From: Pseudomonas sp. IAC-BECa141
GTDB taxonomy: Bacteria; Pseudomonadota; Gammaproteobacteria; Pseudomonadales; Pseudomonadaceae
Assembly: GCF_020544405.1 (NCBI RefSeq)
Contig: NZ_CP065410.1
Span: 1,364,001-1,428,000 of the forward strand
Reading direction: 5' to 3'
Length of the DNA: 64,000 nucleotides
A program made the position numbers and the translations under genes. Numbering within the stretch: the stretch's first letter is position 1; each line of letters begins with the position of its first letter. The notes under the pieces are model-generated. The model was not told the DNA's origin, ran no database searches, and saw only the letters and a list, made by a program, of their open reading frames with translations. Below are positions 25,458 through 35,047 of the stretch, in pieces.

Positions 25458-26603
25458 GTGCAGATTCAGGGACATTACGAGCTTCAATTCGAAGCGGTGC
25501 GCGAAGCCTTCGCCGCACTGTTCGACGATCCCCAGGAACGCGGCGCCGCGTTGTGCATCCGGGTCGGCGGGGAAACCGTCCTTGACCTCTGGTCCGGTAC
25601 CGCCGACAAGGACGGCGCCGAGGCATGGCACAGCGACACCATCGCCAACCTGTTCTCCTGCACCAAGACCTTCACCGCCGTCACCGCGCTGCAACTGGTT
25701 GCCGAAGGCAAGTTGCAGCTCGATGCGCCAGTCGCCCGTTACTGGCCGGAATTCGCTGCCGCCGGCAAGCAATCCGTCACCCTGCGCCAACTGCTTTGCC
25801 ATCAGGCCGGTCTGCCGGCCCTGCGCGAATTGCTGGCACCTGAAGCGCTGTACGACTGGCAAACCATGGTCAACGCCCTCGCGGCCGAAGCACCGTGGTG
25901 GACGCCGGGCACCGGTCATGGCTATGCCGCGATCACTTACGGCTGGCTGATCGGCGAATTGCTGCGGCGCGCCGACGGTCGCGGGCCGGGGGAATCGATT
26001 GTGGCGCGGGTCGCCAAACCGCTGGGGCTGGATTTCCATGTCGGTCTGGCCGACGAAGAATTCCATCGCGTGGCGCACATCGCCCGGGGCAAGGGCAACA
26101 CCGGTGATGCGGCCGCCCAGCGCCTGCTGCAAGTGACCATGCGCGAGCCGACGGCCATGACCACACGAGCCTTCACCAATCCGCCTTCGGTGCTCACCAG
26201 CACCAACAAGCCGGAATGGCGGCGCATGCAGCAACCAGCGGCCAACGGCCACGGCAATGCCCGCAGTCTGGCAGGGTTCTACGCCGGTCTGCTCGACGGC
26301 AGCCTGCTGGAAAGCGAAATGCTCGACGAATTGACCCGCGAACACAGCCTCGGCGAGGACAAGACCTTGCTGACCCGCACCCGTTTCGGTCTCGGCTGCA
26401 TGCTCGATCAACCCGACGTGCCGAATGCCACTTACGGCCTCGGCCCGCGTGCATTCGGGCATCCGGGTGCCGGCGGTTCCATCGGTTTTGCTGATCCGGA
26501 GCACGATGTGGCCTTTGGATTTGTGACAAATACACTGGGGCCGTACGTCTTGATGGATCCGCGCGCGCAGAAGCTGGCGCGGGTACTTGCCACTTGTCTG
26601 TAA
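25458..26603 (+). CDS. Serine hydrolase of the beta-lactamase (class C/EstB-like) family
   Basis: This protein of about 381 residues has the SxxK nucleophile motif SCTK (Ser67, Lys70), the tyrosine element AAITYGW and a late GHPGAGGS segment replacing KTG. These are the marks of esterases and peptidases of the class C beta-lactamase fold. GGGGGAG lies six bases before the GTG at 25458, which favours it over the TTG at 25452. It is probably a cytoplasmic esterase, since no signal peptide is visible. The substrate is unknown. Confidence 0.82.
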   Translation: MQIQGHYELQFEAVREAFAALFDDPQERGAALCIRVGGETVLDLWSGTADKDGAEAWHSDTIANLFSCTKTFTAVTALQLVAEGKLQLDAPVARYWPEFAAAGKQSVTLRQLLCHQAGLPALRELLAPEALYDWQTMVNALAAEAPWWTPGTGHGYAAITYGWLIGELLRRADGRGPGESIVARVAKPLGLDFHVGLADEEFHRVAHIARGKGNTGDAAAQRLLQVTMREPTAMTTRAFTNPPSVLTSTNKPEWRRMQQPAANGHGNARSLAGFYAGLLDGSLLESEMLDELTREHSLGEDKTLLTRTRFGLGCMLDQPDVPNATYGLGPRAFGHPGAGGSIGFADPEHDVAFGFVTNTLGPYVLMDPRAQKLARVLATCL

Positions 26604-26613
26604 AGCGTCGCCC

Positions 26614-26635
26614 GAGGTTCCAGGGCCGGAACCTC
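26614..26635 (+). terminator. Hairpin after the serine hydrolase gene
   Basis: GAGGTTCC (26614-26621) pairs with GGAACCTC (26628-26635) around a 6-base loop. The following T-content is modest, so termination is likely but not certain. Confidence 0.5.
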
Positions 26636-26716
26636 ATGGCGATTTTCGTTTCAAAGCGTCTGTTTATCCGGGCGAAAGTCCTCTGATTGTTCACTAATTC
26701 TTTTTGTGGGTTTCCA

Positions 26717-27820
26717 ATGTCGTCCAAACAAACTCTCGCCCTGGCCCTGTGTTTCGCAATCACCGGTTGTGCACAGACTCCAAAGAACGACGCCGATGGC
26801 GGCAGTTGGTGGCCGTTCGGTTCTTCCGACAAAGTCGCCGCCAAGGAGCCGGCTCCGGCACCTGCACCGTTGAAACCGGCTGCTGCCGCGCCGGTGGCCA
26901 AGGCCGAGAGCAGCAACCCCTGGTACTGGCCGTTTGGCTCGGACGACTCGGCGGACAAGGCTGAAGTGAAAGCTGAAGCCAAGCCCGAGGCAAAACCGGT
27001 CGAAGTCGCCAAGGCTGAGGCCGACAAGGGCGGCAAATGGTGGTGGCCGTTTGGCGGCAAGGAGCAGGACACGGCCAAAGTCGTGCCGATGCCCGATCCG
27101 AAAGTGACTCAGGCCTGGCTGGATGATTACGAGCCGCGCCTGCGCACCGCGATCAAGGACAGCAACCTGCAACTCGAGCGTCGTGAAAACGTACTGGTCG
27201 TAACCGCGCCGGTGGAAGGCTCGTTCAACCCGGATCGCCCGGCGATGCTGTTGCCGGTAACCCTCGGCCCGTTCACCCGCGTGGCGAAAATCCTTGAAGC
27301 CGACCCGAAAACCGCCGTACTGGTGCTCGGTCACAGTGACACCACCGGTGCCGCTCCGGCCAACATCAAGCTGAGCCAGGAACGTGCCCAGGCGGTGGCG
27401 GCGATCTTCCGTCTCAGCGGTCTGCAGCGTGATCGCCTGATGCTGCGCGGCATGGGTTCCGAAGCACCGCGCGCCGCCAACGACAGCGTTGAAGGCCGTG
27501 CCCTCAACCGTCGTGTCGAACTGCTGGTGACCCCGCAGAACACCATGGTTGCGCTGCTGAGCAAGTACAACATGCCAGCACCGAAGCCAGTGACCATGGT
27601 CGCCGCTCAGGACGTCAAGCCTGCCGCCAAACCGGTGACCCCGGCGCCGGCTGCGAAGAAGGCCGCCGTACCGGCCACCAAAAAGGCCCCGGCCAAGAAA
27701 GCTGCTGCCAAGGCTCCAGCGAAGAAGGCCCCGGCCAAGGCTCCGGCGAAAAAGACCGCGCCCGCCAAAGCTGCCGCAACTGACAAGAAAGTCGCTGCGA
27801 CCGATACCACCAAAAAGTGA
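26717..27820 (+). CDS. OmpA-domain lipoprotein with WPFG repeats and AlgP-like Lys/Ala/Pro tail
   Basis: This 367-residue protein has three unusual parts. After a lipobox (FAITGCAQ, Cys18) come three similar blocks, WWPFGSSD, WYWPFGSDD and WWWPFGGKE, separated by Ala/Lys/Pro-rich linkers. The middle holds an OmpA-like domain (VLGHSDTTGAAPANIKLSQE and NRRVELLV). From about residue 300 the chain is a basic KKAPAKKAAAKAPAKK repeat like those of AlgP and histone H1. A basic tail on an envelope lipoprotein could bind anionic polymers such as alginate, LPS or DNA; that is inference. The start at MSSKQ is chosen as the beginning of the signal. Confidence 0.8.
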   Translation: MSSKQTLALALCFAITGCAQTPKNDADGGSWWPFGSSDKVAAKEPAPAPAPLKPAAAAPVAKAESSNPWYWPFGSDDSADKAEVKAEAKPEAKPVEVAKAEADKGGKWWWPFGGKEQDTAKVVPMPDPKVTQAWLDDYEPRLRTAIKDSNLQLERRENVLVVTAPVEGSFNPDRPAMLLPVTLGPFTRVAKILEADPKTAVLVLGHSDTTGAAPANIKLSQERAQAVAAIFRLSGLQRDRLMLRGMGSEAPRAANDSVEGRALNRRVELLVTPQNTMVALLSKYNMPAPKPVTMVAAQDVKPAAKPVTPAPAAKKAAVPATKKAPAKKAAAKAPAKKAPAKAPAKKTAPAKAAATDKKVAATDTTKK

Positions 27821-27844
27821 TCCGCTAACGAAAAGGAATGCGCC

Positions 27845-28492
27845 GTGACCCAGTCTCTGGCAGATATGCGTCGTGATTACACCCGGGACGGCCTGACCGA
27901 GGCGCAAGCCCCGGCCGAGCCCTTTGCGTTGTTTCACCAGTGGTTTGCCGAAGCGGTGAAAACCGAACAGGCGCCAGTGGAAGCCAACGCGATGACCCTG
28001 GCCACGGTGGATGCGGACGGCCGTCCGCATTGCCGCATTCTGCTGCTCAAGGGGCTGGACGAGCAGGGCTTCACCTTCTTCACCAACTACGAGAGTGCCA
28101 AGGGCCAGCATCTGGCCGCGAATCCGTTCGCGGCCATGACGTTCTTCTGGCCGACCCTGGAGCGTCAGGTGCGCATCGAAGGACGGGTGGTGAAGGTCTC
28201 GCCTGAAGAGTCCGACGCGTATTATCAGGTGCGACCGCTGGGCAGCCGACTGGGCGCCTGGGCTTCACCGCAGAGCCGGGTGATCAACGGCCGGGGTGAA
28301 CTGGAAGACTTGCTCAAGGCGACCGAACAGCGCTTTACCGACACTCAGCCTCACTGCCCGGAACACTGGGGCGGTTACCGCTTGCTCCCCGAACGCATCG
28401 AGTTCTGGCAGGGCCGCGCGAGCCGTTTGCACGATCGCCTCAACTACCGTGTGCAGGGCGCCGAGTGGATTCTTGAACGTCTGGCACCCTGA
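27845..28492 (+). CDS. pdxH: Pyridoxamine 5'-phosphate oxidase
   Basis: This 215-residue FMN enzyme starts at GTG behind AAAAGGAATGCGCC. Family landmarks are [10 protein letters not shown] at the N-terminus, HCRILLLKG and [20 protein letters not shown] in the FMN-binding barrel, [12 protein letters not shown], and the C-terminal RLHDRLNYR. It oxidises pyridoxine or pyridoxamine phosphate to pyridoxal phosphate, the last step of vitamin B6 salvage and synthesis. The gene lies 24 bases after the OmpA-type gene and may be read with it. Confidence 0.95.
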   Translation: MTQSLADMRRDYTRDGLTEAQAPAEPFALFHQWFAEAVKTEQAPVEANAMTLATVDADGRPHCRILLLKGLDEQGFTFFTNYESAKGQHLAANPFAAMTFFWPTLERQVRIEGRVVKVSPEESDAYYQVRPLGSRLGAWASPQSRVINGRGELEDLLKATEQRFTDTQPHCPEHWGGYRLLPERIEFWQGRASRLHDRLNYRVQGAEWILERLAP

Positions 28493-28497
28493 GCAGT

Positions 28498-28734
28498 CTA
28501 CCGAGCGGGATAACCTGCCGCAGCGGCCTCAAGCCACTTCGGCAGGTCCCGGCGCTTGATCTTCTGTGCCTGAGCCTGCTCCAGCCGTTCGAGCATGAAT
28601 GCGCGTTTGCCTTCATCCTTGCCGGCCAGTGACAAGGCCAGATCGCGATCCATCCAGCGTTTGATCCGCACATACAGCCACCAGTGGAAGTACAGACCGG
28701 CGGCGGTGGTGACGACAATGATGAAGTAATCCAT
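28498..28734 (-). CDS. Small membrane-anchored protein of unknown function
   Basis: This 78-residue protein has one N-terminal transmembrane helix (IIVVTTAAGLYFHWWLYV) followed by a charged, helical tail (MLERLEQAQAQKIKRRDLPK). I recall similar proteins in other Pseudomonas but no function. It ends six bases from the stop of pdxH and converges on it. Confidence 0.65.
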   Translation of the reverse strand: MDYFIIVVTTAAGLYFHWWLYVRIKRWMDRDLALSLAGKDEGKRAFMLERLEQAQAQKIKRRDLPKWLEAAAAGYPAR

Positions 28735-28900
28735 GGAAATCCTTGGGTCGACGGCGCAGGAAATGGAATTTGGCGCTACTGTTGGGTGAGTTCGCGGGTG
28801 CCTGTACCGGACCTGAATGAAAGCAACTTTATCCGGGCCACGTCGTGACAGGCGTCAAGCTGCGGAGTTTAATGAATACCTGTCCTTTGGAGTTGATGCT

Positions 28901-29365
28901 ATGCGTAAGTCTGTTCTGCTGGTTGCTTCCTTTTCCACGATGGCGATGTTGCTGACCGGCTGCCAGTCGAGCCTGACCGGTGACTCCTACTCCCGTGACG
29001 AAGCGCGTCGCGTGCAGACGATTCGCATGGGCACCATCGAATCCCTGCGTCCGGTGAAAATCGAAGGCACCAAGACCCCGATCGGCGGCGCCGCCGGTGC
29101 AGTGGTCGGCGGTGTCGGCGGCAGCGCTATCGGCGGCGGTAAAGGCAGCATCGTTGCAGCCGTTATCGGTGCCGTGGCCGGCGGCCTGATCGGTTCGGCC
29201 ACTGAAGAAGGCCTGACCCGCACTCAAGGTGTCGAAATCACCGTGCGCGAAGACGACGGCAGCATGCGCGCCTACGTGCAGCAGGTTCAGGAAAATGAAG
29301 TGTTCCGCGTCGGTGAGCGGGTGCGGATTTCGACTGTCGGCGGGACCAGCCGCGTTTCGCACTAA
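28901..29365 (+). CDS. Glycine-zipper outer membrane lipoprotein (SlyB/17-kDa antigen-like)
   Basis: This 154-residue lipoprotein has the lipobox MAMLLTGCQS (Cys21). A glycine zipper, GGAAGAVVGGVGGSAIGGG and AVAGGLIGSATEEG, follows, then a beta-rich C-terminus with VTVREDDG-like EITVREDDGSM. SlyB-type lipoproteins pack in the outer membrane and respond to envelope stress. The start at MRKSV is preferred over an upstream frame because it begins the signal peptide. A strong terminator follows. Confidence 0.85.
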   Translation: MRKSVLLVASFSTMAMLLTGCQSSLTGDSYSRDEARRVQTIRMGTIESLRPVKIEGTKTPIGGAAGAVVGGVGGSAIGGGKGSIVAAVIGAVAGGLIGSATEEGLTRTQGVEITVREDDGSMRAYVQQVQENEVFRVGERVRISTVGGTSRVSH

Positions 29366-29388
29366 GCGCAAACGAGCGGTAAAGGAAA

Positions 29389-29418
29389 ACCCCGATCAGG
29401 TGACTGGTCGGGGTTTTT
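29389..29418 (+). terminator. Rho-independent terminator after the glycine-zipper lipoprotein gene
   Basis: AACCCCGATCAG (29389-29400) pairs with CTGGTCGGGGTT (29404-29415) with one G-T pair and a 3-4 base loop, followed by TTTTTG. It is a strong canonical structure. Confidence 0.85.
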
Positions 29419-29539
29419 GTTTGGTGTTCAGCAGGGATCGCGATAGACGAATGCGATTTGGTAGGACGTATCTTTAAAGGCGTGGGGGATTTTCGACGTG
29501 AATAAGGGCCGACATTAAGAGAAGTCGAAGGCTTGTGAT

Positions 29540-30280
29540 CTAGATCAGTTTATCGAGTACGAACTCTTTAAACCAAGGTGGCTGTACGTCTGATTTAATT
29601 TCAATCAGCTCCCCGTCCGTAATCTCTGCTACATGTGTCAGTCCTTCGCTACCTTCGTCGGAGTTATCAAAGATATAGGCTCTGTTCGAGGTGAGGATTG
29701 CGTCCGATAGAAGCGCCAGAGATCTCCAATAACGCTTTCGTATCTTTTCAGGAGGAACGTTGTGACCACCCTGCGATACGCGATAGGCAACCCTGGCAAC
29801 ATTGATTTCCGGGTCGGCTGTTGCAACGTAATAGACGTAAACCCTATACCCGGATCTCTGGGCTTCGTAGAGCAAATCGACCTTGTCTGAGGAGGACATT
29901 ACAGTTTCGAACGTAAAACTGATTTTCTCTTTGATCAGAGAACGCCGTATGAAGTCGGAGAGAGCGGAGGCTACATATGAGTCGATTTGAGTATCCGAGA
30001 AGCTGAGCCTGTCACCTTCAATCGCAATCGAATCCAATTTTGCCAATGACTCCGGAGCTTTTTTCAGCAGGGCGTGGCTGCGGAAAAAGTCGAAAATGTC
30101 ATTTTTGTGAGATTCGATGCGATAGGTGGTGAAATCAAAATATCCAGTGTCTTTGATTGCACGCTCTATATCATCCGGGTTTATGTAATTGCCTAATAGA
30201 TGCGCAGGAACCAACCGATTAAAGGTGCTTTTTCCTGATCCATTTGGTCCGGCGAATATACGTATCCTCGGTGTGCTCAA
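29540..30280 (-). CDS. Zeta-toxin-like P-loop kinase
   Basis: This 246-residue protein begins TTG and has the P-loop GPNGSGKST (11-19) directly after a beta-strand (RIRIFA). It continues with YINPDDIERAI, then FTFETVMSSSDKVDLLYEAQ and VYVYYVATADPEINVARVAYR, the zeta-toxin family pattern. Zeta toxins phosphorylate UDP-N-acetylglucosamine or related sugars and poison wall synthesis. The TTG start overlaps the stop of the small upstream gene (TTGA), so its output should depend on translation of that gene. Base composition is visibly more AT-rich than the neighbours, which suggests horizontal acquisition. Confidence 0.78.
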   Translation of the reverse strand: MSTPRIRIFAGPNGSGKSTFNRLVPAHLLGNYINPDDIERAIKDTGYFDFTTYRIESHKNDIFDFFRSHALLKKAPESLAKLDSIAIEGDRLSFSDTQIDSYVASALSDFIRRSLIKEKISFTFETVMSSSDKVDLLYEAQRSGYRVYVYYVATADPEINVARVAYRVSQGGHNVPPEKIRKRYWRSLALLSDAILTSNRAYIFDNSDEGSEGLTHVAEITDGELIEIKSDVQPPWFKEFVLDKLI

Positions 30281-30546
30281 GAAACGACCTGTTTAGACAG
30301 TTTGCTGATGTGCAGGCGAGTCCCGCTTTTCAGGTTTCCATAGGTGCCGATCGAACGCAGTGCGACTGAAGACTTTTCTGTCACTTCAAACAACTGACCA
30401 TCTTTGGCGACAAGCACCGCAGCCCCATTGGCAAGTGCCATTTTGTAGGCGTTATTGAACGCTTTCAGGGCAATGTCCGGAATATAAGATTCCTGCACGG
30501 CGATCTGACTGTCCGTCATTGGGCGCTTTTCTGCTTTGCGTGACAT
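30277..30546 (-). CDS. Small protein paired with the zeta-like kinase (candidate antitoxin)
   Basis: This 89-residue protein starts MSRKAEKRPMTDSQ, contains a predicted helix (PDIALKAFNNAYKMALANGA) and then strands (AVLVAKDGQLFEVT), and ends with a basic KLSKQ tail. The ATG at 30546 follows GGAG (30555-30558). I do not recognise it as the classical epsilon antitoxin. Its size, order before the kinase and four-base overlap are those of an antitoxin or accessory partner. That role is inferred from context only. Confidence 0.6.
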   Translation of the reverse strand: MSRKAEKRPMTDSQIAVQESYIPDIALKAFNNAYKMALANGAAVLVAKDGQLFEVTEKSSVALRSIGTYGNLKSGTRLHISKLSKQVVS

Positions 30547-30744
30547 GGAAAACTCCGAAAAAACGTTCTGGGGTAACGCTGCTGTCAACAGAAGATATAG
30601 CACACTTGAAAGGCTCAGGTTAAGCGCTGCGAGCAGCACCAACGGGACACTTACCAACGGTTTGCAGGGGCTGGAGCCCAATCATGTGTGTGAATCTTTC
30701 ATTGAATCCTGGGCCTTCCAGCGAGAGGCGCCGTATTGATCGTG

Positions 30745-31932
30745 TTAACTGCTTTGAGTGGATCTTTTTCTGCTCGCCGCCAACGTCACCGCATAACCGA
30801 TCAATGCCGCGAACACCGAACCGGTGAGAATGCCCATCCGGTCCATCCCGGCGTATTCACTGGCACCCGGCACGAAGGCGAGGGAGCCGACAAACAGGCT
30901 CATGGTGAAGCCGATCCCGCAGAGCATCGCCACGCCCAGCACCTGACCCCAATTGGCGTTCTGGGGCAGGGCGGCGATGCCGGATTTGACGGCGAGCCAG
31001 GTCAGGCCGAACACGCCGATGGTCTTGCCCAGCAGCAGGCCGACGGCGATGCCCATCGGAACGTGGTGGGTGAAGCTTTCGGCGGTCACGCCGGTCAGCG
31101 ACAGGCCGGCGTTGGCGAAGGCGAACAGCGGCAGGATGCCGTAGGCGACCCACGGGTGCAGCGCGTGTTCGAGGGTCAGCAGTGGCGAAGGCTCGGCATT
31201 CCTGGTGCGCAGCGGAATGCAGAAAGCCAGGGTCACACCCGCCAGCGTCGCGTGAACACCGCTCTTGAGCACGCAGACCCAGAGGATCAACCCGATGATC
31301 ATGTACGGTCCGAGCTTGACCACCCCGAGCCGGTTCATCGCCACCAGCGCCGCGATGCACGCGGCAGCGAGGCCCAGCGACAGGGTCGAGAGCTCGCCGG
31401 AGTAGAAGATCGCAATGATCACGATGGCGCCGAGGTCGTCGATGATGGCCAATGTCATCAGGAACAGCTTCAGCGACACCGGCACGCGCTTGCCGAGCAA
31501 GGCCAGCACGCCGAGGGCGAAGGCAATATCGGTGGCGGTCGGAATGGCCCAGCCGTCGAGGGCGGCCGGGTTGTCACGGTTGAGGAACCAGTAGATCAGC
31601 GCCGGCACCAGCATGCCGCCGATGGCCGCCGCGCCGGGCAGGACGATCTGCGACGGTTTCGACAACTGGCCGTCGAGCACTTCGCGCTTCACTTCCAGGC
31701 CGATCAGCAGGAAGAACAGCGCCATCAGGCCGTCGTTGATCCACAGCAGCAGGGGCTTGGCGATCTTCAACGCGCCGATCTGCGCCACCACCGGAGTGTC
31801 GAGCAGGCCGCTGTATAACCACGACAGCGGCGAGTTGTTAATGATTAGAGCCAGGATGGCCGCGGCGATCAGTAACAGACCGCTGGCAGCTTCCAACTGA
31901 AAGAAACGCGTGAAAGTGCTACGCAGAGGCAA
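30745..31932 (-). CDS. nhaA: Na+/H+ antiporter NhaA
   Basis: This 395-residue membrane protein of about 12 helices has the NhaA landmarks [37 protein letters not shown], the paired Asp in [10 protein letters not shown] that bind Na+ and H+, and [12 protein letters not shown]. It exports sodium in exchange for protons and supports salt and alkaline tolerance. The upstream gap is AT-rich with a direct repeat. No nhaR regulator is adjacent. Confidence 0.95.
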   Translation of the reverse strand: MPLRSTFTRFFQLEAASGLLLIAAAILALIINNSPLSWLYSGLLDTPVVAQIGALKIAKPLLLWINDGLMALFFLLIGLEVKREVLDGQLSKPSQIVLPGAAAIGGMLVPALIYWFLNRDNPAALDGWAIPTATDIAFALGVLALLGKRVPVSLKLFLMTLAIIDDLGAIVIIAIFYSGELSTLSLGLAAACIAALVAMNRLGVVKLGPYMIIGLILWVCVLKSGVHATLAGVTLAFCIPLRTRNAEPSPLLTLEHALHPWVAYGILPLFAFANAGLSLTGVTAESFTHHVPMGIAVGLLLGKTIGVFGLTWLAVKSGIAALPQNANWGQVLGVAMLCGIGFTMSLFVGSLAFVPGASEYAGMDRMGILTGSVFAALIGYAVTLAASRKRSTQSS

Positions 31933-32001
31933 GGTCGCTCTCCATCGATAAATTCAAAAGGTGGCACACCCTAACCCGTACTGTTAGTTGTTAAAACAAA
32001 A

Positions 32002-32023
32002 GTTATATTCTTTTTTGTTATAT
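32002..32023. promoter_or_regulatory. Direct repeat in the AT-rich gap upstream of nhaA
   Basis: GTTATAT occurs at 32002-32008 and again at 32017-32023, 15 bases apart start to start, inside a strongly AT-rich stretch. It lies between the divergent nhaA and PLP-enzyme genes. It may be a regulator site or part of the nhaA promoter; the binding protein is unknown. Confidence 0.35.
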
Positions 32024-32178
32024 ATGGTTACAAGGCGTATGCCAGACCTGCAGCAGAGCCTAGCAGTTGCCAAAGGTATTGAAGCTCAGCTGTATCTGTC
32101 AGTGCTGTAGGTTTTTTCCTAAGCTTGGGGGCTGAGCCTGTGAAGGCACTTTTGCCCGATTCAATGAGAACGACAGCC

Positions 32179-33273
32179 ATGAGCGACAACCGACAGTGGG
32201 CCCGCGAAGCCATCCGGATCATCGAAGCGGACTTCCAGCGCAGCGCCGACACTCACCTGATCCCCTTGCCGCTGCCGGGGTTTGCGGGCATCGAGTTGTA
32301 CTTCAAGGATGAATCCAGCCACCCGACCGGTAGCCTCAAGCATCGGCTGGCCCGTTCGCTGTTTCTCTACGCCTTGTGTAACGGCTGGCTGAAACCCGGC
32401 GCGCCGGTGATCGAGGCGTCCAGCGGTTCGACGGCGATTTCCGAAGCGTACTTCGCGCGGATGCTCGGCCTGCCGTTCATTGCGGTGATGCCGGCGACCA
32501 CGTCCAGGGAAAAGATCGCGCAGATTGCGTTCTACGGTGGCCAGAGTCATCTGGTGCAAGACCCGACGCAGATCTACGCCGAGTCCGAACGCCTGGCCCG
32601 CGAGCACGACGGTCATTTCATCGACCAGTTCACCTACGCCGAGCGCGCCACGGACTGGCGGGCGAACAACAACATCGCCGAGTCGATCTTCCAGCAGATG
32701 CGCTACGAGCAACACCCGTGCCCCACCTGGTTGATTTCCAGCCCCGGCACTGGCGGCACCACCGCGACCCTCGGCCGTTACGTGCGTTATCGCCAGCACT
32801 GCACCCGTGTGCTCTGCGCCGACGCCGAGCGTTCGGTGTTCTTCGACTACTACCAGACCGGCGACGCGAGTTTGCGGCTGGATCACGGTTCGCGGATCGA
32901 AGGCATCGGCCGGCCACGGGTGGAGGCGTCGTTCCTGCCCAAGGTGATCGATGCGATGGTCAAGGTGCCGGATGCCTTGTCGCTGGCGGCCATGCATTAC
33001 CTGGCGCAGCGTCTGGGCCGGCATGTGGGCGGGTCGAGCGGGACCAACCTGATCGGTGCGTTGATGGCGGCGCAGCAGATGAAAGCGGCGGGGGAGTCGG
33101 GGTCGATCGTGGCGATCCTGTGCGATGGCGGCGAGCGCTACGCGGACACCTATTACGATCAGGCGTGGCTCAAGGCGCAGGGTTATGAGCTGGAGGGATT
33201 GATAGCGGTCGTGGCGGCGAGTGCCGAACGGGGTGAGGCGCTGCCGGCCAGCGTATTACGCGCCAATATCTGA
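32179..33273 (+). CDS. PLP-dependent cysteine synthase/beta-replacement family enzyme
   Basis: This protein of about 364 residues is a fold-type II PLP enzyme. The PLP lysine is in [11 protein letters not shown] (Lys54), with the asparagine-loop equivalent SSGSTA, the phosphate loop [14 protein letters not shown] and VGGSSGTN. It differs from CysK/CysM in length and in having a C-terminal extension. It is close to the group often called cysteine desulfhydrase or PLP-dependent cysteine synthase family. Catalysis could be cysteine breakdown or beta-replacement. The ATG at 32164 is an alternative start five codons earlier; neither has a strong ribosome-binding site. Confidence 0.82.
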   Translation: MSDNRQWAREAIRIIEADFQRSADTHLIPLPLPGFAGIELYFKDESSHPTGSLKHRLARSLFLYALCNGWLKPGAPVIEASSGSTAISEAYFARMLGLPFIAVMPATTSREKIAQIAFYGGQSHLVQDPTQIYAESERLAREHDGHFIDQFTYAERATDWRANNNIAESIFQQMRYEQHPCPTWLISSPGTGGTTATLGRYVRYRQHCTRVLCADAERSVFFDYYQTGDASLRLDHGSRIEGIGRPRVEASFLPKVIDAMVKVPDALSLAAMHYLAQRLGRHVGGSSGTNLIGALMAAQQMKAAGESGSIVAILCDGGERYADTYYDQAWLKAQGYELEGLIAVVAASAERGEALPASVLRANI

Positions 33274-33282
33274 CGCCGAATA

Positions 33283-33314
33283 CCCCTGTGGGAGCAAGCT
33301 CGCTCCCACAGGGG
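33283..33314. repeat. Short palindrome between converging genes (REP-like/bidirectional terminator)
   Basis: CCCCTGTGGGAGC at 33283 pairs perfectly with GCTCCCACAGGGG ending at 33314 around six bases. The GTGGGAGC core matches the fluorescens REP family at 15269. It fills the 65-base gap between two convergent genes and may also end transcription. Confidence 0.75.
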
Positions 33315-33338
33315 TTGTGTCACTTCAAAGCTTGTTTA

Positions 33339-34952
33339 TCAGGCTTCGAGGCCCAGGATGTCTCGTGCCACGGCTTCCGCAATCCGAATCCCGTCCACAC
33401 CCGCCGACAGAATCCCGCCCGCATAACCCGCGCCTTCGCCGGCCGGGAACAGACCTTTGACGTTCATGCTCTGCAGCGCCTCGTTACGCGTGATGCGCAG
33501 CGGTGACGAGGTGCGGGTCTCGATTCCCGTCAGCACCGCATCGTGCAGCGAATAACCGCGAATCTGTTTCTCGAACGCCGGCAATGCTTCACGAATGGCT
33601 TCGATGGCAAATTCCGGCAGCGCCAGGGCCAGATCGCCCAGAGCGACGCCCGGTTTGTATGACGGCTCGACTTCGCCCAACTCGGTCGAAGGAATGCCAT
33701 TGATGAAGTCGCCGACCAATTGCGCCGGCGCCTTGTAGTCGCTGCCGCCGAGGATGAAAGCGTGGGATTCCAGACGTTCCTGCAACTCGATCCCGGCCAG
33801 CGGGCCGCCCGGATAGTCGACTTCCGGGGTGATGCCGACAACGATGCCGGAGTTGGCGTTACGCTCGTTACGCGAGTACTGGCTCATGCCGTTGGTGACT
33901 ACGCGGTTCGGCTCGGAAGTCGCCGCCACCACCGTGCCGCCCGGGCACATGCAGAAGCTGTAGACCGAACGGCCGTTTTTGGCGTGGTGCACCAGTTTGT
34001 AGTCGGCGGCTCCCAACTTGGGGTGGCCGGCGTACTTGCCGAGGCGCGCGCGGTCGATCAGCGATTGCGGGTGCTCGATGCGGAAACCCACCGAGAACGG
34101 CTTGGCTTCCATGAACACACCACGGCTGTGGAGCATGCGGAAAGTGTCGCGGGCACTGTGGCCCAGCGCCAGAATCACGTGTTTCGAATGCAGGATCTCG
34201 CCGCTGGCCAGTTCGACGCCGACCAGTTGGCCGTCCTCGATCAGCACGTCGGTGACACGCTCCTGGAAGCGTACTTCACCGCCCAGAGCGCGGATTTCTT
34301 CACGCATGGTCTCGACCATGCCGGTCAGACGGAACGTACCGATGTGCGGCTTACTGACGTAAAGAATTTCTTCCGGCGCGCCGGCCTTAACGAATTCATG
34401 CAGAACCTTGCGGCCGAGGAATTTCGGATCCTTGATCTGGCTGTACAGCTTGCCGTCGGAGAACGTGCCCGCGCCGCCTTCGCCGAACTGCACGTTGGAC
34501 TCGGGGTTGAGCACGCTTTTACGCCACAGGCCCCAGGTGTCCTTGGTGCGCTGGCGCACTTCGGTGCCGCGTTCGAGGATGATCGGCTTGAAGCCCATCT
34601 GCGCCAGCAACAGGCCGGCGAAGATCCCGCACGGACCGAAACCGACCACGATCGGGCGCTGGTTCAGGTCGCTTGGCGCCTGGCCGACGAATTTGTAGCT
34701 GACATCCGGCGCCATGTTGACGTTACGGTCGTCGGCGAACTTGCCCAGCACTTTGGCCTCGTCGCGCACTTCGAGGTCGATGGTGTAGATGAAGCACAGT
34801 TCGGAGGACTTTTTGCGCGCATCGTAGCTGCGCTTGAACAAGGTGAAATCGAGCAGGTCATCGTTGGCGATGCCCAGGCGTTGCACGATGGCAGCGCGCA
34901 GGTCTTCGTCGGGATGGTCGATCGGCAGCTTGAGTTCGGTGATTCGTAACAT
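33339..34952 (-). CDS. NAD(P)/FAD-dependent dehydrogenase (uncharacterised)
   Basis: This 537-residue flavoprotein has an N-terminal domain of about 90 residues, then a dinucleotide-binding site VVGFGPCGIFAGLLLAQMGF. FSDGKLYSQIKD, VILALGHSARDTFRML and a late FPAGEGAGYAGGI close the FAD site. It corresponds to the uncharacterised FAD-dependent dehydrogenases of COG2509 type. No electron partner is encoded nearby, and the reaction is unknown. Confidence 0.83.
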   Translation of the reverse strand: MLRITELKLPIDHPDEDLRAAIVQRLGIANDDLLDFTLFKRSYDARKKSSELCFIYTIDLEVRDEAKVLGKFADDRNVNMAPDVSYKFVGQAPSDLNQRPIVVGFGPCGIFAGLLLAQMGFKPIILERGTEVRQRTKDTWGLWRKSVLNPESNVQFGEGGAGTFSDGKLYSQIKDPKFLGRKVLHEFVKAGAPEEILYVSKPHIGTFRLTGMVETMREEIRALGGEVRFQERVTDVLIEDGQLVGVELASGEILHSKHVILALGHSARDTFRMLHSRGVFMEAKPFSVGFRIEHPQSLIDRARLGKYAGHPKLGAADYKLVHHAKNGRSVYSFCMCPGGTVVAATSEPNRVVTNGMSQYSRNERNANSGIVVGITPEVDYPGGPLAGIELQERLESHAFILGGSDYKAPAQLVGDFINGIPSTELGEVEPSYKPGVALGDLALALPEFAIEAIREALPAFEKQIRGYSLHDAVLTGIETRTSSPLRITRNEALQSMNVKGLFPAGEGAGYAGGILSAGVDGIRIAEAVARDILGLEA

Positions 34953-35047
34953 GACAGGATCCGGTTCGCGGGGCGCACAACTGCGCCAGGGCGTTTGAAG
35001 GCGGCGATTATAAGCCGCAACGGCCGGATCCCGTGAGGGTAAAACGA

